Below, one piece after another: positions 20,308 through 29,819 of a DNA stretch of 64,000 nucleotides; position 1 is the first letter of the stretch, and every line of letters begins with the position of its first letter. The DNA is from Polynucleobacter sp. UK-Gri1-W3 (GTDB taxonomy: Bacteria > Pseudomonadota > Gammaproteobacteria > Burkholderiales > Burkholderiaceae). Below the pieces are notes generated by a model. That model was not told the DNA's origin and searched no databases. It saw only the letters and a program-made list of their open reading frames with translations. Made by a program: the position numbers and the translations under genes. The stretch covers positions 437,453 to 501,452 of the forward strand of contig NZ_JACVQA010000008.1 of NCBI RefSeq assembly GCF_018881595.1, read 5' to 3'.

Positions 20308-21984
20308 TTATAAATCCCTTAATTCACGTCGCAAGATTTTTCCAACGTTGGTCTTAGGTAGGTCCTTACGGAAAACAATATGCTTAGGACGCTTGTAGTT
20401 AGTGAGGTTTTCTTTGCAGAATGCCAAGATAGCCTCTTCCGTTAATGATGGATCCTGTCTCACGATAAAGGCCTTAACAGCCTCACCAGAATCTTCATCA
20501 GGCACACCAATGACTGCACACTCCAAAACACCGGGCACCAAGGATAAGACCTCTTCTACCTCATTTGGATAGACGTTAAATCCGGAAACTAAAACCATAT
20601 CCTTTTTGCGGTCGACAATCTTTGTAAGGCCATCCGCATTCATGATGCCGATATCACCTGATTTGAAATAACCATCTGCAGTCATGACATTTTTGGTTTC
20701 TTCTGGTTTATTCCAGTAACCAGCCATCACCTGTGGACCCCGAATACAAATTTCACCAGGGGTACCAAAAGGCACCTCGATGCCGTCATCACCCAAGATC
20801 ACTACTTCTGTACTTGGTACCGGAAAGCCAATATAGCCAGTAAAGCTCTCAATCAAAGCAGAATTGACACAAGCAACCGGTGAAGTTTCAGAGAGTCCAT
20901 AGCCCTCAGCAATAGGAGCGCCAGTCATTTCTTGCCAATGGTCAGCTACTACCTTTTGCATTGCCATACCGCCACCAATCGTTGCCAAAATATTGGGGAA
21001 TTTCACTGTGGCAAATTCTGGCTTATGCATCAGTGCGTTAAATAAAGTATTCACACCCGGGAAGATATTAATGTTTGGATGCTTCTTCAGTAACTTTATA
21101 AATCCATCAAAATCACGTGGGTTAGGAACCAAAACTAATAGGCCCCCTTTGCGCATACCTAAGACTGAACAGGCCGTCAAAGCAAAGATGTGATACATCG
21201 GCAAAGCACATAAGAAAACTAACTGATCAACCTGTTTACGCTTTAATCCTGGCTCAAGCCAGAGCTCGGTCTGAATGACGTTCGAAAGAATGTTGCTATG
21301 TAACAGAATGGCGCCTTTTGATAAACCTGTAGTACCGCCGGTGTATTGCAAGAAAGCGATATCGCTCAGGGAGGTATTAGGCTTATTCCAACGTTGACGA
21401 CTGCCCTCGCTTAGAGCCGCTAAGAACGTAATATGGCCGGGGATATCCCATGCGGGAACGAGTTTTTTTATATTACGCACAACAAAATTAACTACAGCGC
21501 CTTTTAAACCAATCATTTCGCCAAGTGAAGTAACGATGGTTTGCTTCAATGGCACTTCAGCAGCAATATGCTGATAGACATGTGCAAAGTTTTCTAAAAT
21601 AATCAGAGCTGAAGCACCACTGTCTTTGAGTTGATGCTCTAATTCGCGAGCGGTATAGAGTGGATTGACATTAACCACTACAAACCCAGCGCGCAGAATA
21701 CCGATCATTGCAATTTGGAACTGCAAAACGTTAGGTAACATAATTGCCACACGAGATCCCGGTTCTAAACCCAGGCTTTGCAAATAAGAAGCAAAATGTT
21801 TCGAATGCTGATCAAGTTCTCTGTAAGTTAAAAACTTATCAAGGTACTCACAGGCACGACGATTAGGATAGCGCTCAAAAGCTTCCTCGAACATGTCCAA
21901 TAAGGAGTTATAACCAGAGATATCTATCTCATGAGGTACGCCCTCAGGATAGTGTTTTAGCCAAGGCTTTGCGGGATTAACCAT
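20308..21984 (-). CDS. fadD: long-chain acyl-CoA synthetase
   Basis: 558-residue AMP-forming ligase that activates fatty acids to acyl-CoA at the inner membrane. The P-loop-like motif YTGGTTGLSKGA (about residues 218-229), EGYGLSETSP, and the hinge DRKKDMVLVSGFNVYPNEVE (A8/FACS motif) are present, and the C-terminal KTNVGKILRREL holds the catalytic lysine. Length agrees with E. coli FadD (561). The beta-oxidation genes are about 2 kb away on the other strand, so the pathway is complete from free fatty acid onwards. Confidence 0.94.
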   Translation of the reverse strand: MVNPAKPWLKHYPEGVPHEIDISGYNSLLDMFEEAFERYPNRRACEYLDKFLTYRELDQHSKHFASYLQSLGLEPGSRVAIMLPNVLQFQIAMIGILRAGFVVVNVNPLYTARELEHQLKDSGASALIILENFAHVYQHIAAEVPLKQTIVTSLGEMIGLKGAVVNFVVRNIKKLVPAWDIPGHITFLAALSEGSRQRWNKPNTSLSDIAFLQYTGGTTGLSKGAILLHSNILSNVIQTELWLEPGLKRKQVDQLVFLCALPMYHIFALTACSVLGMRKGGLLVLVPNPRDFDGFIKLLKKHPNINIFPGVNTLFNALMHKPEFATVKFPNILATIGGGMAMQKVVADHWQEMTGAPIAEGYGLSETSPVACVNSALIESFTGYIGFPVPSTEVVILGDDGIEVPFGTPGEICIRGPQVMAGYWNKPEETKNVMTADGYFKSGDIGIMNADGLTKIVDRKKDMVLVSGFNVYPNEVEEVLSLVPGVLECAVIGVPDEDSGEAVKAFIVRQDPSLTEEAILAFCKENLTNYKRPKHIVFRKDLPKTNVGKILRRELRDL

Positions 21985-22078
21985 GTAGTTATTTCCAGTC
22001 TCGATATATTTTTATTAGTAGTCAGATTGTGAAATCTGTATGACTCATTCTAAACACGACAATACTGAATCTAAAGAA

Positions 22079-22104
22079 AAAGCCCTCTGCTATGAGAGGG
22101 CTTT
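22079..22104 (-). terminator. intrinsic terminator of the outer-membrane barrel gene
   Basis: Stem AAAGCCCTCT/AGAGGGCTTT (10 bp) with a 6-base loop, 21 bases past the stop of the minus-strand gene. Read on the minus strand it is followed by TTCTTTAG. Confidence 0.85.
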
Positions 22105-22124
22105 GACTTAACAATGTACAGCGA

Positions 22125-22937
22125 TTAGAAGCGGTATCCAACACCAACTAGGATATCAGTGCCATTTCCACTAATTGTCATGCCCTGAAGTGTTGTCCCG
22201 GCTGAATTAGTAAGAGTGGCTGAAATATTTTTAGTTCCATAGGAGCCATAGTTGACTTCACCAAATGCATATAAAGACTCAGTAACCATCTGCTTATATC
22301 CAAGACCCAAAGTCCAACCAGTGAGGTTAGTAGTTTGATAGGCGAGAGTTGGGCCTGACAAGCCAATAGTTGCACCTGTGTAACCGAGTTTTGCATAAGC
22401 CAAACGGTTTTTATCAATCGCATAGCCCGGTGTGACGACAATACTGTAAAGATTTTTAATGTTGTATGTAGCTGTGGTGCTGGCACCAGCCACATCCTTT
22501 GGAGATCCAACTGCTGTACCAAATGGACTAGAAATCTGGGTTGGCGCAAGACTTAATTGACCCGTTGCACTAGAACTTGCGCCTGGATAATAAGAAGCAC
22601 CCAGACCCAAAATCCAAGTTTCATTAATGCCGAAGTTATAACCCGCTGCCAATGCCGCAATCCCAGTGTTGACATTGTTTACGTTACTTGCTGATGCTGA
22701 CTGAGTAACTGTTGCAGGATAACCAACAGCGGTGACAGGTGTGCTAGTACCCGGTATATTGCCGGTTGAGCTTACCGCTGAACCGCTACCAATTTTTGGC
22801 ACAAACAATCCATAACCAACGCCTACTTGCCCATAAGCACCTTCCCATGCATTGACTTTTACAGACTGAGCCATTGCAGTCGAGCATGCAAAACCAGTCA
22901 ATGCCAATAAAAGCGCGCTAATTTTTACTGTTTTCAT
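22125..22937 (-). CDS. outer-membrane beta-barrel protein
   Basis: 270 residues from the ATG at 22937, which has AGGAAG 7 bases upstream; an in-frame ATG at 22982 would add 15 residues without reason. There is a clear signal peptide (KTVKISALLLALTGFACSTAMAQ) cleaved after AMA. The rest is a barrel rich in Gly, Ser and Thr with GYGLFVP, WILGLGASYYPG and LGLGYKQM strands and the terminal aromatic signature GVGYRF. It resembles OmpW/opacity-type small barrels. A dedicated terminator and a divergent TetR gene suggest a single-gene unit. Cargo is unknown. Confidence 0.8.
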   Translation of the reverse strand: MKTVKISALLLALTGFACSTAMAQSVKVNAWEGAYGQVGVGYGLFVPKIGSGSAVSSTGNIPGTSTPVTAVGYPATVTQSASASNVNNVNTGIAALAAGYNFGINETWILGLGASYYPGASSSATGQLSLAPTQISSPFGTAVGSPKDVAGASTTATYNIKNLYSIVVTPGYAIDKNRLAYAKLGYTGATIGLSGPTLAYQTTNLTGWTLGLGYKQMVTESLYAFGEVNYGSYGTKNISATLTNSAGTTLQGMTISGNGTDILVGVGYRF

Positions 22938-23131
22938 TTGTCTTCCTGAGTTAATTTTTTTAATGGTGTGAAGCAACTTCATGAATCTTATTTAATTTCT
23001 TCGATTTATGTATCTCGGGTTTTCCCTCTATTTATTTTGCACTGCATCAATTTAATTACGCCTTTGTATTGGAATCTATATTTAAAGGGCCTAGAAACTA
23101 GATTCAGGATTTAATTAATGATGTAATATAA

Positions 23132-23143
23132 ACGAACGATCGT
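23132..23143. promoter_or_regulatory. candidate TetR operator
   Basis: ACGAACGATCGT with the perfect 8-base palindrome ACGATCGT (23136-23143), 32 bases before the TetR start codon in an otherwise AT-rich 238-base gap. Such ACGA-TCGT palindromes are common targets of TetR-family regulators; the assignment is by position only. Confidence 0.45.
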
Positions 23144-23175
23144 ATTATTTTTACAACATTTTACGCAAAATTTAA

Positions 23176-23817
23176 ATGTCCTTACAAGAATCAAGAGATT
23201 TGCAAAGAGAATTTGTTGAGCCTAAAAAAGGTGCTCAAACAAAGAACTCCATCATTGAGGCCGCTCTGACAATCGCTAGTAAATCAGGCTTAGAGGGCTT
23301 GACTATCGGCAATATTGCAGAGGTAGTCAAAATGAGCAAGAGTGGCGTTTTTGCCCACTTTGGCTCCAGAGAAGAATTGCAAGTTGCCGTAGTACGGGAG
23401 TATTACCAGCGATTTCAGGATCTCGTCTTCACTCCAGCCCTTCTCAAACCCAAAGGCTTGCCTCGCCTAAATCAAATGATCCAGTCCTGGATCAAGATGA
23501 GCACTGGTGATGAAAGCTCAAGCTGCTTCTTTATTGCTGGCGCCGTTGAGTTCGATGACCAACCCGGTATTGTGCGCGATGAACTAGTTCGCAGCGTAGA
23601 AGATTGGCGCTCTGCAATCCGTCGCGGGATTAAGGAATCTATCGCAGCTGGTCACCTTAAGAAATCCGTGAATGTAGAAGCCCTTCTCTTTCAGTTGTAT
23701 AGCATCGCTCTGGGTGTTCACCATGATTCCCGTTTTTTAGATAACCCCAAATGTCTAGCGAATGCAAATAAGTTAATCAAAGAAATTTTAAGTAGCAATA
23801 AATCCACTAAACAGTAA
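23176..23817 (+). CDS. TetR-family regulator of the beta-oxidation operon
   Basis: 213 residues. The N-terminal helix-turn-helix covers about residues 25-70 (SIIEAALTIASKSG-LEGLTIGNIAEVVKMSKSGVFAHFGSREEL). The ligand-binding half has a conserved Cys (SSSCFFIAGAVEFDD), typical of the YxaF/AcrR-like group. It lies 38 bases before the acyl-CoA dehydrogenase and probably represses it until an acyl-CoA is bound, as known for FadR-type TetR proteins (inference). The ATG has no Shine-Dalgarno sequence, so translation may be leaderless. Confidence 0.85.
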   Translation: MSLQESRDLQREFVEPKKGAQTKNSIIEAALTIASKSGLEGLTIGNIAEVVKMSKSGVFAHFGSREELQVAVVREYYQRFQDLVFTPALLKPKGLPRLNQMIQSWIKMSTGDESSSCFFIAGAVEFDDQPGIVRDELVRSVEDWRSAIRRGIKESIAAGHLKKSVNVEALLFQLYSIALGVHHDSRFLDNPKCLANANKLIKEILSSNKSTKQ

Positions 23818-23855
23818 GCCAATATTCCTCTCTAACACCTTTATAGAAGAACACC

Positions 23856-25643
23856 ATGCCTCAATACAACCCACCACTCCGTGATATTCAATTTGTTATC
23901 CATGAAATGCTCGATGCCGGCAAAGAGTTTTCCGCTCTACCTGCATATCAAGATGTTGATAAAGACACTATGAATCAGATCATCGAGGAGGCAGGCAAGT
24001 TTGCCAGTGAGATCGCCTTCCCTTTGAATCAAATTGGCGATCAAGAAGGTTGCAAGCGTCATGAAGATGGATCAGTGACAACGCCTGCTGGCTTTAAGCA
24101 AGCCTATGAGCAGTATGTTGCTGGCGGTTGGCCTGCTCTGTCTTGCGATCCTGAATATGGTGGACAAGGATTGCCACAGCTGTTGAATACAGTGCTTTAT
24201 GAGACCCTCAACTCCGCCAATCAATCATGGACTATGTACCCAGGCTTATCTCATGGTGCATACGAATGCCTGCATGCGCATGGAACGGAAGATCAGAAAA
24301 AAACCTACTTAGAAAAATTAGTTTCTGGTCAATGGACTGGGACCATGTGTTTAACTGAACCTCATTGTGGTACCGATCTTGGCTTACTGAAAACCAAAGC
24401 TGAGCCCCAAGCCGATGGCACATACGCCATTAATGGAACCAAGATTTTTATCTCTAGTGGAGATCATGATCTTGCAGAAAATATTGTGCACCTTGTATTG
24501 GCGCGTTTACCTGACTCACCAGTTGGCAGCAAAGGCATCTCATTATTTGCAGTTCCGAAGTTTAGGGTTGGCGCTGATGGTGCCATTGGTGCGCCTAATG
24601 CAGTGTCTTGCGGCTCCCTAGAGCACAAGATGGGTATTCATGGAAATGCCACTTGCGTTATGAATTTTGATGGCGCTATTGGTACTCTGGTTGGCGAACC
24701 CCACAAGGGTCTGAACGCGATGTTCGTCATGATGAATGCTGCGCGTCTTGGCGTAGGCATGCAAAGTCTTGGCTTGACTGAGGTGGCATATCAAAACTCT
24801 GCTGCTTATGCAAAAGAGCGTTTACAGATGCGCAGCTTAACTGGTGCGAAGGCTCCTGAAAAGGCAGCTGATCCAATCATTGTTCATCCCGATGTCCGCA
24901 GAATGCTACTGACCCAAAGAGCCTATGCAGAAGCTGGTAGAGCCTTCTCATATTGGGTAGCCCTCATGATTGATAAAGAACTCAATCATCCAGATGAAAA
25001 GGTTCGCAAAGAAACTGGTGAGATGGTTGCCCTACTCACCCCAATTATCAAAGCCTTCTTAACGGATAACGCATTTACTGCTACGAATGAAGGTTTGCAG
25101 GTGTTTGGTGGCCATGGCTACATTGCCGAATGGGGTATGGAGCAATATGTTCGTGATGCCCGCATCAATATGATTTATGAGGGAACCAACACCATTCAAT
25201 CTCTTGATCTCTTGGGTCGTAAGGTACTTGGTGATATGGGCAAGAAGCTCACTAAGTTTGGCAAGATCATTGAGGCATTTATTGAGGAGGAAGGTGTTCG
25301 TAAAGAAATGCAAGAGTTTATCGACCCCCTTTCAGATATCGCCGTCAAGGTAGAAAAGCTCACCAAAGAAATCGGCATGAAGGCCATGATGAATCATGAG
25401 GAAGTTGGTGCTGCTGCAGTTCCTTACCTACGTGTTGTGGGTCACTTGATTTACTCCTACCTCTTTGCACGTATGGCAAAAATTGCTTTGGCCAATAAAT
25501 CGAGTAACGATCCTTTTTATCAGGCGAAGTTGGCTACCGCCCGCTTCTACTTTGACAAACTCCTTCCTGAGACAGCTATGCTGATACGTCAAGCGCGTGC
25601 TGGCTCTAAATCGTTAATGGCAATGCCTGCTGATTTTTTCTGA
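23856..25643 (+). CDS. acyl-CoA dehydrogenase (three-domain type with extra C-terminal domain)
   Basis: 595-residue FAD enzyme for the first step of beta-oxidation. GTMCLTEPHCGTDLG and KIFISSGDHD are the FAD/substrate motifs, FGGHGYIAEWGMEQYVRDARINMIYEGTN-type sequence in the C-terminal half contains the catalytic region, and an additional domain of about 130 residues follows. This longer form is usual in proteobacteria for medium and long chains. It heads a tight series (gaps of 10 and 17 bases to the next two genes). Confidence 0.93.
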   Translation: MPQYNPPLRDIQFVIHEMLDAGKEFSALPAYQDVDKDTMNQIIEEAGKFASEIAFPLNQIGDQEGCKRHEDGSVTTPAGFKQAYEQYVAGGWPALSCDPEYGGQGLPQLLNTVLYETLNSANQSWTMYPGLSHGAYECLHAHGTEDQKKTYLEKLVSGQWTGTMCLTEPHCGTDLGLLKTKAEPQADGTYAINGTKIFISSGDHDLAENIVHLVLARLPDSPVGSKGISLFAVPKFRVGADGAIGAPNAVSCGSLEHKMGIHGNATCVMNFDGAIGTLVGEPHKGLNAMFVMMNAARLGVGMQSLGLTEVAYQNSAAYAKERLQMRSLTGAKAPEKAADPIIVHPDVRRMLLTQRAYAEAGRAFSYWVALMIDKELNHPDEKVRKETGEMVALLTPIIKAFLTDNAFTATNEGLQVFGGHGYIAEWGMEQYVRDARINMIYEGTNTIQSLDLLGRKVLGDMGKKLTKFGKIIEAFIEEEGVRKEMQEFIDPLSDIAVKVEKLTKEIGMKAMMNHEEVGAAAVPYLRVVGHLIYSYLFARMAKIALANKSSNDPFYQAKLATARFYFDKLLPETAMLIRQARAGSKSLMAMPADFF

Positions 25644-25653
25644 AAGACTGAAT

Positions 25654-28095
25654 ATGAGCGATAACAAGATCATTAAAAAAGTAGCCATCCTGGGTGCTGG
25701 CGTCATGGGCGCTCAGATTGCTGCGCAGTGTATTAATGTCAGCCTACCGGTCGTTTTATTTGACTTGCCAAGCAAGTCTGATGATGGCAAACCCGTTAAT
25801 ATAAATGCGATTGCACTCAAAGCAATTGAGAACCTCAAAAAGCTAAAACCTGCTCCACTGGGATTATCTACTGAAGCCAATCTTATTACTCCAGCGAACT
25901 ATGAGGACGACCTTGGTCTCTTGGCAGATTGTGACCTCATCATTGAAGCTATTGCTGAGCGTTTAGATTGGAAGCATGCTCTCTATGAAAAAGTAGCTCC
26001 GTATATTCCGGCTCATTCTCTTTTTGCTACTAATACCTCAGGCCTTCCTATTGGTGAACTTGCTAAAGGTTTTTCAGGTGATCTGAAGAAGCGTTTCTGT
26101 GGAGTGCACTTTTTCAATCCACCTAGATACATGCATTTGCTAGAACTCATTCCAGCAGCTGATACTGATCCTGCTGTATTGGATGCTTTAGAAACCTTTA
26201 TGACTTCCACTATGGGTAAGGGAGTTGTACGCGCTAAGGACACGCCGAACTTTATTGGTAATCGTGTGGGTGTTTTCTCAATTTTAGCTGTGTTTGCTGA
26301 AGCGCAAAAGTTTGGCCTTGGTTTTGATGAGGTTGATGCCATTACAGGGAGCAAGCTAGGTCGAGCTAAATCAGCAACCTTTAGAACCAGTGATGTAGTG
26401 GGCTTGGATACCATGGCTCATGTTATTAAAACCATGGAAAATGCTCTGCAAGGCGACTCCTTTTCCGCCCTTTTTAAAACGCCTGAGGTTCTGAGCCAGC
26501 TCATAGCAAAAGGTGCTCTGGGTCAGAAAACTAAAGCCGGCTTTTATCGCAAAGATGGTAAAAATGTTCTGGTTCTCGATGCTACTACTGGTGAATACAA
26601 ACCATCTACAGCAGCGATTGATCCACTGATTGAGCGCATTCTGAAAAAACCGATTGCAGATCGCCTTGGCCTCCTCAGAGAAACGGATGAGCCACAAGCA
26701 CAGTTCTTATGGGCTATCTATCGCGATATCTTCCACTACTGCGCTATACATCTTGGTGAGATTGCTCAATCTGCTCGCGAGATCGATTTTGCAATGCGCT
26801 GGGGTTATGGCTGGAACTTTGGGCCATTTGAGGACTGGCAAGCTGCTGGTGTAACGCAAGTAGCCAATTGGATTAAGGAAGATATTGATGCTGGGAAAAC
26901 ATTAAGCAAAGAACCTTTACCAACTTGGCTCTTTAGTGGACCAGTTGCCGATAAGCAAGCCTTCCATACGCCTGAGGGTTCATGGTCAGCCTCAGAGAAT
27001 AAATATATCCCCCGCTCTGCTTTGCCGGTTTATCAAAAGCAAGTATTTAGAGCACCCCTACTAGGAGACGGCTCTCCAGATCCTAAAACAGCGGGCACTA
27101 CTATTTATGAAAATACGGACTTCCGCGCCTGGGTAGATGCCAATCAACCTGACGTCCTCATTGCTTCGTTCCGCTCGAAGATGAATACCTTTAGTCCAGA
27201 CGTATTAAGCGGCCTACAAAAAGCAGTTGAAATTGCAGAAGCAAACTATGCGGGATTGGTAATCTGGCAACCCACTTCATTAAAGCTAGGAACACCTGGT
27301 GGACCATTCTCTGCGGGCGCTAACTTGGAAGCCGCTATGCCTATGGTCATGAAAGACGGTCCCGCTGGAGTTGAGCCATTTGTCAAAGAGTTTCAAGACA
27401 CGATGATGAAAATCAAATATTCCCAAGTGCCAGTGGTAGCTGCGGTCTCTGGCATCGCATTAGGAGGTGGTTGTGAATTAGTTCTGCAATCAGCACGCAG
27501 GGTTGCTGCTATGGAGAGCTATATTGGTTTAGTAGAAGTTGGTGTTGGCTTATTGCCTGCAGGCGGCGGACTTAAAGAGGCAGCTATTCGTGCCGCCCAG
27601 GGTGTAGCGCTTGCTGGTAATACCAATTATTTGGATTTCACTAAAGCGTCTTTTGAGAATGCTGCAATGGCTAAGGTTTCTTCATCTGCACAAGAAGCCA
27701 TGAAGATGGCTTACTTACAAAAAGGCGACATTATTGTTGCTAACGTCTATGAATTACTGGCGCAAGCACAAAATCAAGTCAAAGCAATGCGATACGCTGG
27801 ATATAGACCACCGATCCCAACCTTAATTCCGGTTGGCGGCCGTTCTGTTGCCGCCACAGTCATGGGTCAGGTAGTCAATATGCGTGATGGTGGATTTATT
27901 TCTGAGCATGATGCTTTTATTGCCAAGAAGATTATCGACATCATCACAGGAGGCGATGTCGATGCCGGCACGCTAGTTACAGAAGAGTGGCTACTCAAAC
28001 TTGAGCGCCAAGCATTTGTTGAGCTCATTGGCAACCCTAAATCCATGGAACGGATTATGGGCATTCTCCAAACTGGCAAGCCTGTTAGAAACTAA
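25654..28095 (+). CDS. 3-hydroxyacyl-CoA dehydrogenase/enoyl-CoA hydratase fusion (FadB-like)
   Basis: 813 residues. The N-terminal NAD-binding domain starts with VAILGAGVMGAQIAA (residues 10-24) and carries FGVHFFNP-type sequence (CGVHFFNPPRYMHLLEL). The crotonase domain is C-terminal (about residues 480-700; SAGANLEAAMP, VVAAVSGIALGGGCELVL), the reverse of E. coli FadB, where hydratase comes first. This order is known in many beta- and gammaproteobacteria. It performs steps two and three of beta-oxidation. Confidence 0.92.
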   Translation: MSDNKIIKKVAILGAGVMGAQIAAQCINVSLPVVLFDLPSKSDDGKPVNINAIALKAIENLKKLKPAPLGLSTEANLITPANYEDDLGLLADCDLIIEAIAERLDWKHALYEKVAPYIPAHSLFATNTSGLPIGELAKGFSGDLKKRFCGVHFFNPPRYMHLLELIPAADTDPAVLDALETFMTSTMGKGVVRAKDTPNFIGNRVGVFSILAVFAEAQKFGLGFDEVDAITGSKLGRAKSATFRTSDVVGLDTMAHVIKTMENALQGDSFSALFKTPEVLSQLIAKGALGQKTKAGFYRKDGKNVLVLDATTGEYKPSTAAIDPLIERILKKPIADRLGLLRETDEPQAQFLWAIYRDIFHYCAIHLGEIAQSAREIDFAMRWGYGWNFGPFEDWQAAGVTQVANWIKEDIDAGKTLSKEPLPTWLFSGPVADKQAFHTPEGSWSASENKYIPRSALPVYQKQVFRAPLLGDGSPDPKTAGTTIYENTDFRAWVDANQPDVLIASFRSKMNTFSPDVLSGLQKAVEIAEANYAGLVIWQPTSLKLGTPGGPFSAGANLEAAMPMVMKDGPAGVEPFVKEFQDTMMKIKYSQVPVVAAVSGIALGGGCELVLQSARRVAAMESYIGLVEVGVGLLPAGGGLKEAAIRAAQGVALAGNTNYLDFTKASFENAAMAKVSSSAQEAMKMAYLQKGDIIVANVYELLAQAQNQVKAMRYAGYRPPIPTLIPVGGRSVAATVMGQVVNMRDGGFISEHDAFIAKKIIDIITGGDVDAGTLVTEEWLLKLERQAFVELIGNPKSMERIMGILQTGKPVRN

Positions 28096-28112
28096 TTTAC
28101 CGAGATATCACT

Positions 28113-29309
28113 ATGAAAAATCTTCAAGACGCATATATCGTTGCTGCAACACGCAGTGCTGTTAGCAGGTCTGGCCGGGGTGCATTAAAAAATACTCGAC
28201 CCGATGATTTGCTTGGCAATGCCTTGCAACATGTTCTGACGCAAGTCCCTACCCTTGATCCCAAGGCAATTGAGGATGCCATTATTGGGTGTGCCATGCC
28301 AGAAGCTCAGCAAGGTTTAAATGTGGCTCGCATAGGATTGCTCCTAGGCGGCCTTCCCAATACCGTAGGCGGTATTACTGTGAACCGCTTCTGCTCTTCT
28401 GGATTGAATGCCATTGCTATGGCGGCTGACCGTATTCGGGTTGGCGAAGCAGATGTCATGATTGCGGGTGGCGTTGAATCTATGAGCATGGTTCCCATGG
28501 GCGGCAACTCCCCATCGATGTCACCGGAAATATTTATGGGTGATGAAAATATTGGTATTGCTTACGGCATGGGCTTAACCGCCGAGAAGGTTGCGCAGCA
28601 ATGGAAGATCAGCCGCGAAGATCAAGATGCCTTTGCATTTCACTCTCACCAAAAAGCCATGGCCGCGCAAGCAGCTGGTGAATTTAACTCTGAAATTTTC
28701 CCGGTCAAAGTAGCGCATCGCTCTATGGATCTGGGTAAAGGTCAAGTAGATGTGCAGTGGCGTGAATTTTCTAAAGATGAAGGTCCGCGTATTGATACAT
28801 CACTTGAAGGATTGGCGAGACTCAAATCACCATTTGCCGCTGGAGGTAGCGTTACTGCTGGTAACAGCTCACAAACTTCAGATGGCGTTGGTGCACTCAT
28901 CTTAGCTAGTGAAAAAGCAATTAAGACCTTTGGTCTTACGCCTTTAGCACGCTTTGTTAGCTTTGCTGTCAAGGGTGTGCCACCTGAAATCATGGGTATT
29001 GGTCCTAAGGAAGCCATTCCGGCTGCGTTAAAACTGGCTGGACTCAATTTACAGGACTTGGATTGGATTGAATTGAATGAGGCGTTTGCCGCCCAATCTT
29101 TAGCAGTCATTCGTGATCTTGGTTTGGATCAAAGCAAAGTCAATCCTTTGGGTAGCGCAATTGCACTTGGACATCCATTGGGTGCAACTGGCGCAATCCG
29201 CGCTGCGACAGCAATTCATGCATTACAGAGACGCAATCTTAAGCACGCAATGGTAACGATGTGTGTTGGTACTGGTATGGGCGCTGCTGGAATATTTGAG
29301 CGTTGCTAA
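28113..29309 (+). CDS. acetyl-CoA C-acyltransferase (thiolase, FadA-like)
   Basis: 398-residue thiolase for the last beta-oxidation step. The acylated cysteine lies in NRFCSSGLNAIAMAA, the second active-site motif is ALGHPLGATGA, and the third is CVGTGMGAAG near the end. 17 bases separate it from the FadB-like gene, with which it should form the multienzyme complex. Confidence 0.94.
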   Translation: MKNLQDAYIVAATRSAVSRSGRGALKNTRPDDLLGNALQHVLTQVPTLDPKAIEDAIIGCAMPEAQQGLNVARIGLLLGGLPNTVGGITVNRFCSSGLNAIAMAADRIRVGEADVMIAGGVESMSMVPMGGNSPSMSPEIFMGDENIGIAYGMGLTAEKVAQQWKISREDQDAFAFHSHQKAMAAQAAGEFNSEIFPVKVAHRSMDLGKGQVDVQWREFSKDEGPRIDTSLEGLARLKSPFAAGGSVTAGNSSQTSDGVGALILASEKAIKTFGLTPLARFVSFAVKGVPPEIMGIGPKEAIPAALKLAGLNLQDLDWIELNEAFAAQSLAVIRDLGLDQSKVNPLGSAIALGHPLGATGAIRAATAIHALQRRNLKHAMVTMCVGTGMGAAGIFERC

Positions 29310-29340
29310 TCAGCCTTACCCAATATTTGGAGACAACAGA

Positions 29341-29796
29341 ATGTTAAAAAAACAATTCATTCTATCGGCCTGCTTTCTGGGTCTGCTTGCTGGAAATGCA
29401 TACGCTCAAGCCATCGATCCAGCCATCGGGGTTTGGAAGACGATTAATGACAAAACAAATGAACCCTCTTCTTTAATCAAGATTGATGAGGTGAATGGCA
29501 AACTTGAAGGCACCATCATTAAAACCTTTCCAAAACCGAATGAAAAGCCTTTGGTGTATTGCACGCTGTGCAAAGATGATCGCAAAGATAAGCCTATTCT
29601 TGGGATGAAGATCATGACCGACCTCAAACGAGATAAACCAGGGGCTTGGTCAGACGGCAAAATTCTAGATCCAGAAGAAGGCGAAATCTATCGAGTCAAA
29701 ATCACGACTGAAGATGGTAAGAAAATGGATGTCCGTGGCTATATTGGCGTTCCATTACTGGGTCGTACCCAAGTTTGGTACAAGGCCGAACAGTAA
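29341..29796 (+). CDS. DUF2147-type secreted protein
   Basis: 151 residues from ATG 29341. A signal peptide (LKKQFILSACFLGLLAGNAYA) is cleaved before QAIDP. GVWKTINDKTNEPSSLIKI and KPLVYCTLCKDDRKDKPILGMKIM match the DUF2147 lipocalin-like family, usually periplasmic. Two cysteines (CTLC) could form a disulfide. It lies inside the beta-oxidation operon, which hints at a link with lipid handling at the envelope, but the function is unknown. Confidence 0.8.
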   Translation: MLKKQFILSACFLGLLAGNAYAQAIDPAIGVWKTINDKTNEPSSLIKIDEVNGKLEGTIIKTFPKPNEKPLVYCTLCKDDRKDKPILGMKIMTDLKRDKPGAWSDGKILDPEEGEIYRVKITTEDGKKMDVRGYIGVPLLGRTQVWYKAEQ

Positions 29797-29819
29797 TCAA
29801 CACACTATTAGAAATCAAT

